Positions 21,641 to 32,155 of a stretch of DNA of 64,000 nucleotides are shown here, in pieces. The notes under the pieces were generated by a model. The model was given only the letters and a program-made list of their open reading frames with translations, ran no database searches and was not told the DNA's origin. The position numbers and the translations under genes were made by a program. Origin of the DNA: Ditylenchus dipsaci (taxonomy: Eukaryota > Nematoda > Chromadorea > Rhabditida > Anguinidae); contig SADC01000927.1 of NCBI GenBank assembly GCA_004194705.1, positions 1 through 64,000 of the forward strand, in the 5' to 3' direction. Positions within the stretch are counted from its first letter, which is position 1. Each line of letters opens with the position of its first letter.

Positions 21641-24600
21641 TTAATCCTGTTTGTATTGAATAGTTTCACTGAGTGGATATTCAACTGCCCATTTCACGAC
21701 CAATTCCTTTCCTCTTGAGCACCCAGCAATACACTCCATTGCAGGTTGTTATTGTTGTCAATCAAAGAGCCGATTTCTGGTAGTTTTGGAATTGCAACAT
21801 TTGCAGGCTGAGCTGATAAGTGACCATTCTTGACTTCTGGTAGTTGCAATTTCACCTGAAATAACTCCTACTAAATAACTTCTTATAAATCCCACATATA
21901 TCTAACCTTAATTTTCTCATCCGAAGACTTGGGCACATTTTCATGGACAGTAATTAATGCAGCTTCATCCTTAGTATTCTTGACCACTATTTTCTGTTCA
22001 TGCACTGTGATAGCCGACTTGTTGATGACTCCAACCTGTTGCTGGTAATTGTGACTTGTCTTGTAATCTACTTTGATCAGAGGGTCTACACCTAGAGGAC
22101 AGTCAAACCGCTCTCCACTTGCTACTGATTTTATTGGCACCTGGATTTAAATTATATATCGAATCTGCTAGACACCATCGTTGAATATCCTCACCAGCAT
22201 TACCATTGCCTACCTTGGAAGAAAAGCTGTTGTCCACATAAACAAAGCAGTTCCAGCTAGTAGAGGGTATTTAGTGGTGTTGATTGTAGTAGCAGTTACG
22301 AAAACATTGGTGTCTTTGGAAGGCACACAGTCCAGACGGAGCAGGGAGCTCAAGTCGAGCACAGCAATGGTCACCTAAACTCTAGCAAGGTTTAATTTTA
22401 GTAATTAACCCAAATACCTTGTGCTCAGATGTGTCGCTAGGGATGGTCTTCTTTTGAGGGATGGAAAAATTGGTGGACAACACTTGCTTCTCCACACGTG
22501 CTTCCTGCAAATAAAACAATTTTGATTTCATCAATATTTCTTGTGCACCCGCAATATTTCATCTAAATTTTCATGGCGAACTACTCAGCTAGAAGCATTT
22601 TTTTCGAAAGCACTTTTGCGTAATTTTTTTACGTGTAAATTGTTTTGCCCATATTTCCTCAAACTACATCAGTAATCTGAATCACAAACTGATTTTTTAA
22701 TATAAATAATTTACACAACCTTCTTGTGGCTGACTAAAAAATATAGAGTTTGTGGGGCCTTTCCACAATTCCACAATGGGTACCATTTTTCGCCTTGGTC
22801 CCCCTGTTGTTTTTTTTACCTTTTTTATTCAAATTTTTTCCGTATACACACACAACAATGATATTTGTGATCAAAACAAATGCATCATTCATATATCTTT
22901 CTGATTTGTTCGAAAAACTTTTCGAGATAATTCCATTTTTTCGCTCAACAATTTTTGACGGAAAACAGTTCAAACAAAAACTGAGTCGTATGCAGGGTGG
23001 TATACTTCACGATTACCTCAGCCTCATCCTCAGCCTTAGCCGGCTGAGGTCTGAAAAAATCTATCTCAGCCGTCAGCCGGTTCAAAGATTCTACCTCAGC
23101 CGGCTGATGGCTGAGTTTAACTCAGCCGGCTGACTGAAATTCAATAATTAGCATTAGCCTGGAAGGATATTTAATCACTGAATCTTTTTATTAACTGAAC
23201 ATTTCGAATTCGTCAGTAAAGCAGTTAAAAAAACGCCAAACGCCGAAATTTGATGCAAAGATTTTCCTCAGCCGGCTAAGGTCTGAAAAATCTATCTCAG
23301 CCTCAGCCGTCAGCCGGGCTCGAAGTTTTACCTCAGCCTTCAGCTCAGCCGGCTGATGGCTGAGTTTAACCTCAGCCGGCTGATGGCTGAGTTTAACCTC
23401 AGCCGGCTGAAGTCAGCTGGCTGAGGTCGGGTGCAGGTCAATTCATCGATGCAACAGTCATCGACAATAAAAATTTATCGATGCAAAACTCATCGCTGCA
23501 AAACTCATCGCCAACAAAACTCATCGCCAAAAGAAACTTATCGCTTCCAAAACTCATCGCCGGCAAAACTCATCGATGGCAAAACTCATCGCCAGCTCAA
23601 CTCATCGATGCCTTTAATTCGTCGATTATTTATTCACCGATACTTATATTTTGTCGATTGTCTATTCATCGACATTTATATTCGTCGATTATCTGTTCAT
23701 CGACAATTTTGTCTTATCGTTCTTTGCTCTTTTGTGTCCGTCACACTTTTAAAATTATTGTTTTACAACCTAATTTTTAGCCACTTTTTGCAGTGTTTTG
23801 TCTGATATCTTTCCAGAACCCTCAAGTTCAACATCTTAGCTATCTTTTAAGCACAATGCGTAAAATCAAATTTGTTCTAAAAAAAATTTTCTTGCCCTCC
23901 AAATCGGTGATGGTTGATTTAGCCTGTATCTAAGGTGGATTTTCGTGTTCAAACCCACTTTTCTGCCAGATATATCTGCTGAACCGTCAAGCACAACATC
24001 ACCGCTTTTTTTAAGCACAAAAAATTAAAATTTAAGTTGCTTCTAAAAATATTCCTCTCTGCCTTCCAAATTAGAGATGGTGGATTTAGCCTGGGTTTAA
24101 ACTGGTTTCTTGTGTTCAAGTCCACTTTTCTACCAGGTAGGGTAGCTAAATGGCCAGTTAAGGTGGGTAGGTAGCCAGATAGGATAGTCAAGTGTCCAGG
24201 TAGAATCATTACAGTCAATTTTTGATATAACGTACACCCTGGGGACGAGGTCTGATGTACGTTATAGTAGGCGAAATAGGCGAGGGTAGGCGAGGATAAG
24301 CGAGGATAGGCAAGGGTAGGCGAGGATAAGCGAGGATAAGCGAGGATAGGCAAGGGTAGGCCAGGGTAGGCGAAGATAGGCGAGGATAGGCCGAGGATAG
24401 GCGAGGATAGGTGATAGTAGGCAAGGGTAAGCGAGGATAGGCCAGAATAGGTGAGGATAGGCGAGGATAGGCGAGGGTAGGCGAGGTAGAGTAGGTGGGT
24501 TGATAGGTAGGGTGAATGTTCTACCCGAACAACGGAGATAGTATCTAAAACACTAATGTTCCCAAACAACATAGGCGTCGATAGGCGCCTGCAGACCCTA

Positions 24601-27600
24601 GTATCTCATACTTCTCTAAAAACCATAAACAAATGAAAACGCACGCTCCATTTTATTCACTTGACTCGATAATAGACAAGATAAAACACATAATAAATTA
24701 TTCAACTTCTCCAAGAGCATAGTTATAAAACAGTTAAAAAAGAAGAAAAAGTGATCTACAAGGACAGCATAGTATGAATCAAGGAATAAAACTATCGACG
24801 AAACACAAGTGTCGATGAATAGGCAATCGGCGAAATATAAGTGTCGATAAACGAACAATCGACAAAATACAAGTGTCGATGAGTTTTGCAAGCGATAAGT
24901 TGCTTTTGGCGATAAGTTTTGCCATCGATGAGTTTTGCAGGCGATGAGTTTTGCAAGAGATGAGTTTCTTTTGGCGATGAGTTTTGTTGGCGATGAGTTT
25001 TGCAAGAGATGAGTTTCTTTTGGCGATGAGTTTTGTTGGCGATGAGTTTTGCAGCGATGAGTTTTGCATCGATAAATTTTTATTGTCGATGACTGTTGCA
25101 TCGATGAATTGACCTGCACCCCTGAGGTCACCACCTGGTCGTATGTCCTCCAAATTGATAACTTTTTTCGTTATAAGAAGATGCTTGCGTACCATTTCGC
25201 TAAATCATAAAATTGCACAAAAAATATTGGAATGTTCGCAAAAATTGTAAAAAACAACAACAGGGGTACCAAGAGTTAGGTTAATTACCGGTCATAATCT
25301 TTTTCGCGTCATATTCTGGTCATAATCTTTTTTTATTATATTAAAGAAAATTTTATCGATTAATCTCTTTTATTGCTTCAACGCCGACTTTCTTGCACTC
25401 CTAAACAAACCTTATCAGTATCCTCAAATACTTTTATGCATTAACTAAACTTCAAATGCTTTTCTATATCCAGCTACTATCCAGTACCCTCTACCTTGGT
25501 CACCCAACGCGAAAAGTCAAAATTACCGTATAACCTCTAATAGACGGGCATGCCGTTTAATTTTCAACCCCTAAAAAATCGAAAAAAAAATATTTTGATT
25601 TTGAGATTTTTGGGTACTCAAAAAAATCTAAAAAGCGGAATCAACTAAGATCGAGGTGATCAAGAAACGCGAAAAACAGATTTGCAAAAAATTTTTTGCG
25701 CTGAGATATAGGTCCTTGAGGGTGCCCGTTTATTAGAGGGTGTCCGTTTATTGGAGAGTGTCCGTTTAATAGAGGTTTTACGGTAAGTCAAAAAAAACTG
25801 TCGTCCTCCACCTGAAAAATATGTTTTCTTCACGTTTCAGGCCCTGAACACACAAAAAAGTGTTTCGAACTCTTTTTGGAGGAGTTGGTGCACCGAACTC
25901 CGGCCCCATTTTGCTGCTTCTTGAAAAAGAATATGACCGATTTTTCATTATCCGGTCATAATCTAGATTATGACCGGTAATATTACCATTGTCCAACTCT
26001 AGGGTACAGAGGCAAAAAATGGTACCCAGTGTGGAATAAGGCCGAGTTTGTTATGGAACTGCAGCTTTTTCAATGGCAGCTCCAAAGAGGCGGTTTTTTT
26101 AGAAAGATAAAATGTGTTCATTATTCATGGTTTTTGGACATGACGCTATTTTTCGACTATTAAAAAAGACAACATTTTTTAAAGACCCACTTTTCTACTT
26201 ATTGGCATACTGTCCAGTTCGAACGCACCAAAACCCACGTCCTCATCCGAGCTTTCACTCACATGATCACTAAGTAGATGGATCTTTCCCATACTGAATA
26301 TTGTTCATTAACCGTTTTTTTCTAACTTTTATTCATTGCACTTACGAAGCACCACACATTGGCTCTCTATGCGCTGTGTCACGAACAGGAATTGATTTTC
26401 CAAACCGAGCTTTAGAGTAGTAACTTTGGAAGAGCACCACCAGATCGAGGTGAAGCTGTGCTTAGCAATAGTTCCACATCATTCCAGTCTTCTCCACTGG
26501 TCTGCTGGATATTGCCGTAGTAGAAGAGCTGGAATTTGGTCTTGTCGCCGGTTTGAACACGAGCATCGTAGCTGAAATACACATTTTAGTTTCCTACTAA
26601 TTTTCTTAAATTTTCTTTTTTTTAATTAGAATACCGAGTTCCCACTAAGAATGCGACATGTCGCCTCATTTTTCAACCCTAAAAATCGTCAATTGAAAAT
26701 GGTCTTAATTTTTTCTTTTTTCAGTCTTTTATTGAAATTAATTTTTTGCTTACAAAAAGAATCGTGCAACTTGCAGAACTATGAATTTTTTTGAGCATTG
26801 CATAGTATATAAGCTTTTCTTCACCAAACTTTTCATATTAATTGGCTAAATTTAACTGTACATAACCTAATGAAATTAAAAATACGCCACCCAGTTAATT
26901 AACTAGATTTATTGTCCTCACTTTTTTCGATACTAGCTATAATACGATTCTCTTTGCACTCTGTATGGTATCGCAAATCAAAGCTCAGAATCTCGGCTAC
27001 ACATTGGTATTGAACATATGCGAATTCTTAATAAAAACACATCCCATTTCATCACATAATTTTCGGCTTGTCCAAGCCCATTCCAAAAAAAACTCACGAA
27101 GGTGCCAGCGAGCCTGATACACTTGGTAAGAAAGATCCAAAACTACATCTGACATCTTTTCAGTGCTTTCCAGGGTGATGCATATAGATCTAAGAAAACA
27201 AAATAATTAGTAAAAAACCACTTCTAATTTTTTCAACTCTACCTTTAACTGACTGACCACTTCGCAATTCATTAATTTTCTGCCGTAACTTTTTGATCTC
27301 ATTTTTCAGACTTTCCGTTTCTTGACTGATTTGACGCATTTTCGAGTTCAGTTCACAGATTTTTCTCATGGAAGTCATAAAGCTTTTCCAATGCCTGAAA
27401 ACAATATTGGAAATTTATTTTTTCTGAGAACTACCTGCTCCGCTGAGTCATCAAAACTGAAAAGCTCGGAAGGTTTTTCGCCGTTCACAGCAGATTTTCC
27501 GAGCTGAAATGAAAAAAAAATAATAAAAAAGAGTTGTCAAACTAACGTTTTCAATAATGTCATTCAGAGAGCTGAGTCGTTTTCTGTAGATCTAGAACAT

Positions 27601-28200
27601 TTTTTTTTGTTAAAACTATTTTACAAAGCAAAATTTTTAAATCGCGGGGGAAAACCGTTGTCGGAGACGGCAATGGCCCTTTAAAAGTTGATTAAATGCT
27701 TCACCTCCATAATATCATCAATCTGGGCATTTTTCTCTTTTAATGCTTTTAGCTCATCAACCAATTCTTTCACCTAAATTTTTAAATATTTTTCAATCAT
27801 ATTATTATTATTTTAAAAGTTTTAACCTGGGGAGTATCCACTTCATCCTGTCTAACATGGTCTGTCTTGAACTGGACTTCGTGAATGGTGGCAGCTTGAA
27901 TTAGAAATTAAAGTTAAACAAACAAGTCTATAATTTAGCAATACCTCCACTTCCATCCACTCTAATTGAGTCACTTTCAATGGAATGCGATACATTCTTC
28001 AATATACTTTATTTAGCCAAGTTTTTAATTTAAGCTAAACTCACCTCAACAACAATTTCATTGAGCCCTTGCTGCAATGTCACCTTGAATGTGCGCACTA
28101 GTTCGGCTCTGTCGGTGTACACCGTCACTTTTTTAATATGCAATTCTCTAGCTTCAAAAATTTGGGTGGAAGCTAAGGAGCTGGTCGAATCCGAACTCAT
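21641..28200 (-). CDS. DUF4140/DUF4139 protein, tandem copy B
   Basis: Best-resolved of the three paralogues; function in animals unknown. Exons 1-4 are 28045-28200 (52 codons, DUF4140 core VTVYTDRAELVRTFKVTLQQ), 27945-27996, 27827-27894 and 27705-27773. Coiled-coil exons follow at about 27545-27595, 27437-27505 and 27245-27378, then LSYQVYQARW at about 27080-27180. Then come the DUF4139 core with QTSGEDWNDVELLLSTASPR (26360-26575), TIPSDTSEHK (22416-22503), FVTATTINTTKYPLLAG (about 22200-22375), VDPLIKVDYKTSHNYQQQVG (21905-22140) and the C-terminal exon (VVKWAVEYPLSETIQYKQD, stop 21641-21643). It lacks one base in the run at about 21705 and one at about 22248, where copy A is correct. The intron 22504-26345 holds two minisatellites and a MULE-like insertion. 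Confidence 0.88.
22985..23425. repeat. Minisatellite of CAGCCGGCTGA units
   Basis: Irregular tandem copies of CTCAGCCGGCTGATGGCTGA and shorter variants. Each unit contains the self-complementary core CAGCCGGCTG, so single strands could form serial hairpins. The array touches the left end of the next element. Confidence 0.9.
23790..24145 (+). repeat. Two tandem copies of a roughly 165-bp unit
   Basis: The segments from about 23800 and about 23970 share in order TTAAGCACAA, TCTAAAAA, GATGGTNGATTTAGCCTG and GTGTTCAA.CCCACTTTTCTNCCAG. They lie inside the MULE-like element. Confidence 0.75.
24260..24490 (+). repeat. Short tandem repeat GGCGAGGATA
   Basis: About twenty copies of a 10-11 bp unit (GGCGAGGATAG, GGCAAGGGTAG, GGCGAGGATAA). 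It is read as Leu/Ser/Pro-rich open frames on the minus strand, which are an artefact of the repeat. Confidence 0.9.
25524..25785. repeat. CCGTATTTCC-family MITE, word TGTCCG
   Basis: The left end TACCGTATAACCTCTAATAG is followed by the palindrome ACGGGCATGCCGT. The right half repeats GTCCGTTTATTAGAGG three times before TTTTACGGTA. It shares the AAAAGCGGAATC interior with other copies. Confidence 0.88.
27640..27690. repeat. End fragment of the TTGTCGGAGACGGCAA MITE
   Basis: The segment around 27645-27690 reads AAAACCGTTGTCGGAGACGG then CAATGGCCCTTTAAAAG, identical in pattern to the right end of the full element at 53.43-53.67 kb. It lies within an intron of copy B. Confidence 0.75.
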
Positions 28201-28820
28201 ATTAAGTATTTTAGTGATGATGAAAATATCTGAAATGTCAAACAAAATTTCAGCTATTTATGATTAATAGAAACATTTTTTAATAGAATACATATCAATT
28301 CTACCCTACTTTCAGGTCTACTGAAAAGAGCATACCATCATGCACTAAAATGCACTTATTCAGTGCAAATTTACTTATTTTTAAAATCATAGTTGCACAG
28401 GCGCTGACGCCGCTTGTCGAAACATGCCCGACGCCGGCCATAGACCACACAATTCATTCAATTTTCAGGTGCCGGTTTTGCTGATGAATTTTTTTTCGAC
28501 ATTTCCAATGACTTACTTCATATTCTGGCTGACTTATTGGCTATACCCAAAAGTAATGCAGCTGCTAAGGGTAATCTAATTACAAGAACAAAAAACTGTC
28601 GCAAGTGCCAGTGCAACTATGCTTAAAATTTTGAGATTGAAGCCATGTGCTAAGAGCACAATTTTCGGTGAAGAGATGGCTTCTATCAGAGTTGAGGGTT
28701 TTTAAACAAATTGGGTTTTTAAACGAAAATAGTGGTGCGATTTTGAATATTTTTATACCAAAGTAAAAGTCACAAAACGTGGAACATGAAACCACTGATT
28801 CAAAGTCATTAAAAATGTGA

Positions 28821-28885
28821 TGCCCCGAGTGAGAACCGAACCGACGACAACTTTGTCGGCCTCTCGACCACTGAGCTACCGAGGC
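28821..28885 (-). other. tRNA-like sequence lacking a normal anticodon arm
   Basis: On the minus strand GCCTCGG pairs with TCGGGGC as an acceptor stem plus discriminator A. TAGCTCAGTGGTCGAGAGG is a good A box with a D-arm, and GGTTCGGTTC a fair B box. Only about 65 nt are present, and the middle (GACAAAGTTGTC) cannot make a 7-nt anticodon loop. It is therefore a tRNA-derived repeat or pseudogene, not a working tRNA. Confidence 0.6.
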
Positions 28886-29599
28886 AATTAATCCTTGACT
28901 TTGTTTTTAATCTGTTATTCCTAAAAAGGGTACCAACCAACCTCCTTACACAATAAGTAGAGAATCTACTTTTACTCACAAGGGTTTTTTTCTCAAAATT
29001 ACAAGGTGCAAAATTTTTTGAGTAAAGACTGAGCTTAAAATAAGCCTATCTGACCTACCGATTACAACAAATTTTCGCAAAAGTTTTTCTCGAAGACAGA
29101 CTCTGCGCGAAAGAAATTTTCGGCAAATAACTTTTTTTTGATTTCGAAGGGGTCATTATCCCATTTTTAGTGTCGGTTAAATTTTTTGAAATAGGTCGAC
29201 GGCAAGCTCTCAGCTTTTCAATAATAAACATTCACTGTAGAAAAAGCGCCATAAATAGTTTTGCTAGGGACCAAAACTCAGTATTTCGCAATGATATTTA
29301 AAAGAGAAGAAATATTTGAATTTAAATTAATCAAGTGCTTTATGTGACTATTCTTGTTTGAGTGAATGTTTGTTGAGCGCTCAAATTTCGAAATCATAAT
29401 TCAAACAATTCGAATTTCATCGGTAAGCGAGAATGCAAAACTTTCTACCGAAAAAAGTTTAACATTCAAAATTAAATATAGAAAGTTGAGTATAACAGTT
29501 ATTTCGGACTTGAAATTACTAAACAAAACCGGAGGAAATCATTTACCAGCTTTCAGTGAATTTGCTAGGGAAACCGAAAATATATTATTGCGAAACCAA

Positions 29600-29810
29600 A
29601 ATTATAAAGATAATCTAAAAGGGGTTCAAATCAATTTTTAAAAAGTGACTGGCCTGTCATCAAAACACACACACTTTTGAAACAAGACGAAAATAACAAG
29701 GAGGGACAACAACAAATAAATTTATTTTTTATCTTAAGAAAAGAAGGTGAGTGCTATGAATCATCATGTTTATATGTCATTTTGTTGCTTGCAAGTGAAA
29801 TGAACTAAAT
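29600..29810. repeat. Segment duplicated downstream of copies B and C (copy 2)
   Basis: Partner of 20820-21010; same order of AAAACACACACACTTTT, GACAACAACAAATA and GTGCTATGAATCATCA. The next gene to the right is copy C, as the next to the right of copy 1 is copy B. Confidence 0.65.
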
Positions 29811-29811
29811 A

Positions 29812-29905
29812 TACCGTATTTCTTTAATAGATGACCCGGGTGTTATATTTCAACCTCCCTCTAGGGGGGGTGTTTTAATAGATGGGGGTGTTCTATATTT
29901 CAACC
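29812..29905. repeat. Left-end fragment of a CCGTATTTCC-family MITE, word GGTGTT
   Basis: TACCGTATTTCTTTAATAG is followed by ATGACCCGGGTGTTATATTT and two GGTGTT-TTAATAGATGG-like units. No right end with the inverted terminal sequence was found nearby, so the copy looks truncated. Confidence 0.7.
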
Positions 29906-31578
29906 ATGTCGATAACAGTCTTAGCCATAGTTGCACGTGCGCCTGCGCCTTTGCAAATATAACCTTAGTTACACGGCGAAATCCGTAATATCAAGAAAGA
30001 AATCAGTGAAGCAGCTATACTACGTGCTTATACAGGGACTTCTTTTCCACGTTCGGAAAATTTTAAAGAACCTGCTTTTCGACTTGGTTTCCTTGTTGTG
30101 TTTTTGAATTGTCCTAAATAAGGCTTGATGTTGTTGATCCAACTTTTGGTCATATTCCACAATGAGGGGGGGAAGGGGGTTTTGCCTTGGTTTCCTTTGT
30201 TGTTTTTTAAGACTTTTTAGGCTCAAAGCAGGCAAGGGCGAATGTAGCCAGCGCATGTTAGGCAGGACTCAAAACTGAGTCTAAGATATGTTTAAGTTTG
30301 TTGTAACATGCGCTGGGCTACCAATGCCTGAGCCTAAAGCCTAAAAGTTCCAAAAAACATCAGGAAGACCAAGGCGAAAAATTAACCTATTTTGGAATAG
30401 GGCCCAATCTTTAGTCGTGCACAATTTTCATACACAATGCAAGAACTGGCGTGTGGTATGGCTCCAAAATTTGAAAATAGTGGGGAAAACGGATGCATTT
30501 CATGCTTCTAGAATGCAATCACTCAACTCACTTTTCCGATCCCTGCTCAATCACTAAAAAGTTTTATTTTTTCAACGCACTACAAATTGAAAACAACAAA
30601 TTGGAGCATTTAACTGAGGAATAGAGAAAACACATAGCGATTGGCACTTACACAAAAACTATCTTGATCAAATTTTTAATGCACAAATACTGAAGATCTG
30701 AGAACAAAAAATGAAACAAGTTATTCTTAAATTTTCGTAGCAACCAAACTTTTTCAGATAGAAAATAATATATTTAAAGGGCATGCTCGTCCCCGATGAA
30801 AACATTTTTAAAAGCGGGCACCAGATGTCGCATTTCAATAAAAGTCGAGGAAAAACATTGCTTTTAACCGAAATCGAACCGACGACCGACTTTCCAAGTC
30901 CGCAAATTTTTTACGAGACAGGTCAGTTGGCCCGTTTTTAAAAAATAACCACTTTGTCACAAAAAGCCCAAACATATTTTTCAACTTTTTTTGTAGCTCT
31001 AGAAACATGTACGATTACGTCCTAATATACGCTGGCCTACTTTGCCTAAGCCTAAAACAAAAACAGGCAAACTGGCTTTGGGACGAATTGGCCATTTACT
31101 TTTCTAACACTTAGCCACCGATGCTAATCAAGCGGAGAGAGTGTTTTTAGTTACGTATACAAGAGGGCACTCAAAAATTCAAAAACAAATTTTGGAGCGG
31201 GTCATTTTTTAGATTTTTTGACTATAGTGGATGTGTCAAAATACCCTGACCACGAAATTTTGATTATTTCCTTTGTAGCTGGCTGGTCTTGGGACAAATA
31301 AATATCTTTAAAAAATTTAACGGTTGTACAGAACCCGATAGAAATATGTTTTTAAAATTCACAGGGAGACCAAGACAATCTTGGTCTATTTGACATGTTT
31401 CTCGAGTCTCCAAATTCTATTTTTCTGTCTGTTGGCAAAAGTTGGCAAAATATTGAAATTCCATTTAGCAAATCGACTATGCTCTACTAGATGACATTAT
31501 CAGAATTTTCGAATCGAATCGTACAGTTCAATCGGTTCTCTGGTTAGTCAGTTCCTGTATTTTTCTCAATATTTTTTA

Positions 31579-31702
31579 ATGGCTCATTTATAAACTTTGT
31601 CGTTGTCGTCGTCGTTGTCGTTGGAAAAAAAGTTTTATAAAGGCACTTTTACGCCAACGACAACGACAACGCAACGACAACGTTTATAAATGAGCCATAA
31701 CG
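31579..31702. repeat. Foldback MITE with GTCGTT repeat arms
   Basis: ATGGCTCATTTATAAAC is followed by a GTCGTT-rich run, a short spacer, then the complementary AACGAC run and GTTTATAAATGAGCCAT. The arms are nearly perfect over about 45 bp. Confidence 0.9.
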
Positions 31703-31814
31703 ACAATTGTTTTTGAAAAAAATTTTGAATTTTATGTTGAAAAAAGACGCTAAGAAATGATTTCACAGATGAGCCATAATATGTAAATAATACTGATAGG
31801 AAAATAAACGGTCA

Positions 31815-32052
31815 TGGGACAAAATGCCAACGCCAAAATGCCAAAATAATTTTCTGCGGGAATTCAAAATTTTTTGCTGTTTTCGCACTTTTGATAAATT
31901 AGGCTTAGGCTCAGGGTAGGCCACCGTATGTTAGGACGGGCTTAAACGTGTATCTTAACTGAAAAAATAGTAAAAATATGAAAAAACAGCAAAAAAATTG
32001 AATTCCGCAAAAATTCTGTTGGCATTTTGGTCGTTGGTATTTTTCCTACGAC
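31815..32052. repeat. Foldback MITE with GCCAAAATGCC ends
   Basis: The left arm has GGGACAAAATGCCAACGCCA and GCGGGAATTCAAAATTTTTT. The right arm has ATTGAATTCCGCAAAAATTC and TGGCATTTTGGTCGTTGG. The centre has TTAGGCTTAGGC-like words. Confidence 0.75.
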
Positions 32053-32155
32053 CAAATAAACAACTATGGTCATAGTCACCTTTCAAAATGGCCCAGCAAC
32101 CAACAATTTGAAATGCAAATCGTTTTGAAAAATTCTTTTAACCATGTTACTAAAT

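Larger units (their letters stand above)
23430..25121. mobile_element. Non-autonomous MULE-like element with minisatellite terminal repeats
   Basis: The ends are inverted (GGTGCAGGTCAATTCATCGA on the left; TCGATGAATTGACCTGCACC on the right), followed inward by opposed arrays of a roughly 15-bp unit containing AACTCATCGCC (23440-23600 and 24870-25090). Flanking nonamers CTGAGGTCG (23421-23429) and CTGAGGTCA (25122-25130) match at 8 of 9 bases. No transposase is seen. The design mirrors the MULE at 0.36-2.9 kb, so I infer mobilisation in trans by a MULE transposase. Confidence 0.75.
28201..32155. other. Intergenic region between copies B and C
   Basis: Contents in order: a tRNA-like sequence (28821-28885); the duplicated flank (29600-29810); a truncated CCGTATTTCC MITE (29812-29905); scattered GACCAAGGC words (30180, 30370); a second tRNA-like repeat (about 30850-30935); and two foldbacks (31579-31702, 31815-32052). 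The frame at 29366-29641 encodes 91 residues but matches nothing I know. Confidence 0.6.

Noticed and set aside
23431..23805. Open frames with repeated THRQQNSSP-like peptides, also at 24616-25195
   Set aside because: They are translations of the AACTCATCGCC minisatellite arms of the MULE-like element; several frames are open at once.
23949..24572. Long minus-strand frame (207 codons), Leu/Ser/Pro/Tyr-rich
   Set aside because: It reads through the GGCGAGGATA tandem repeat; the periodic peptide is a by-product of the repeat, and a second frame is also open.
31895..31925. Interstitial telomere (TTAGGCTTAGGC)
   Set aside because: Only two or three imperfect units inside a foldback MITE; not a telomere tract.
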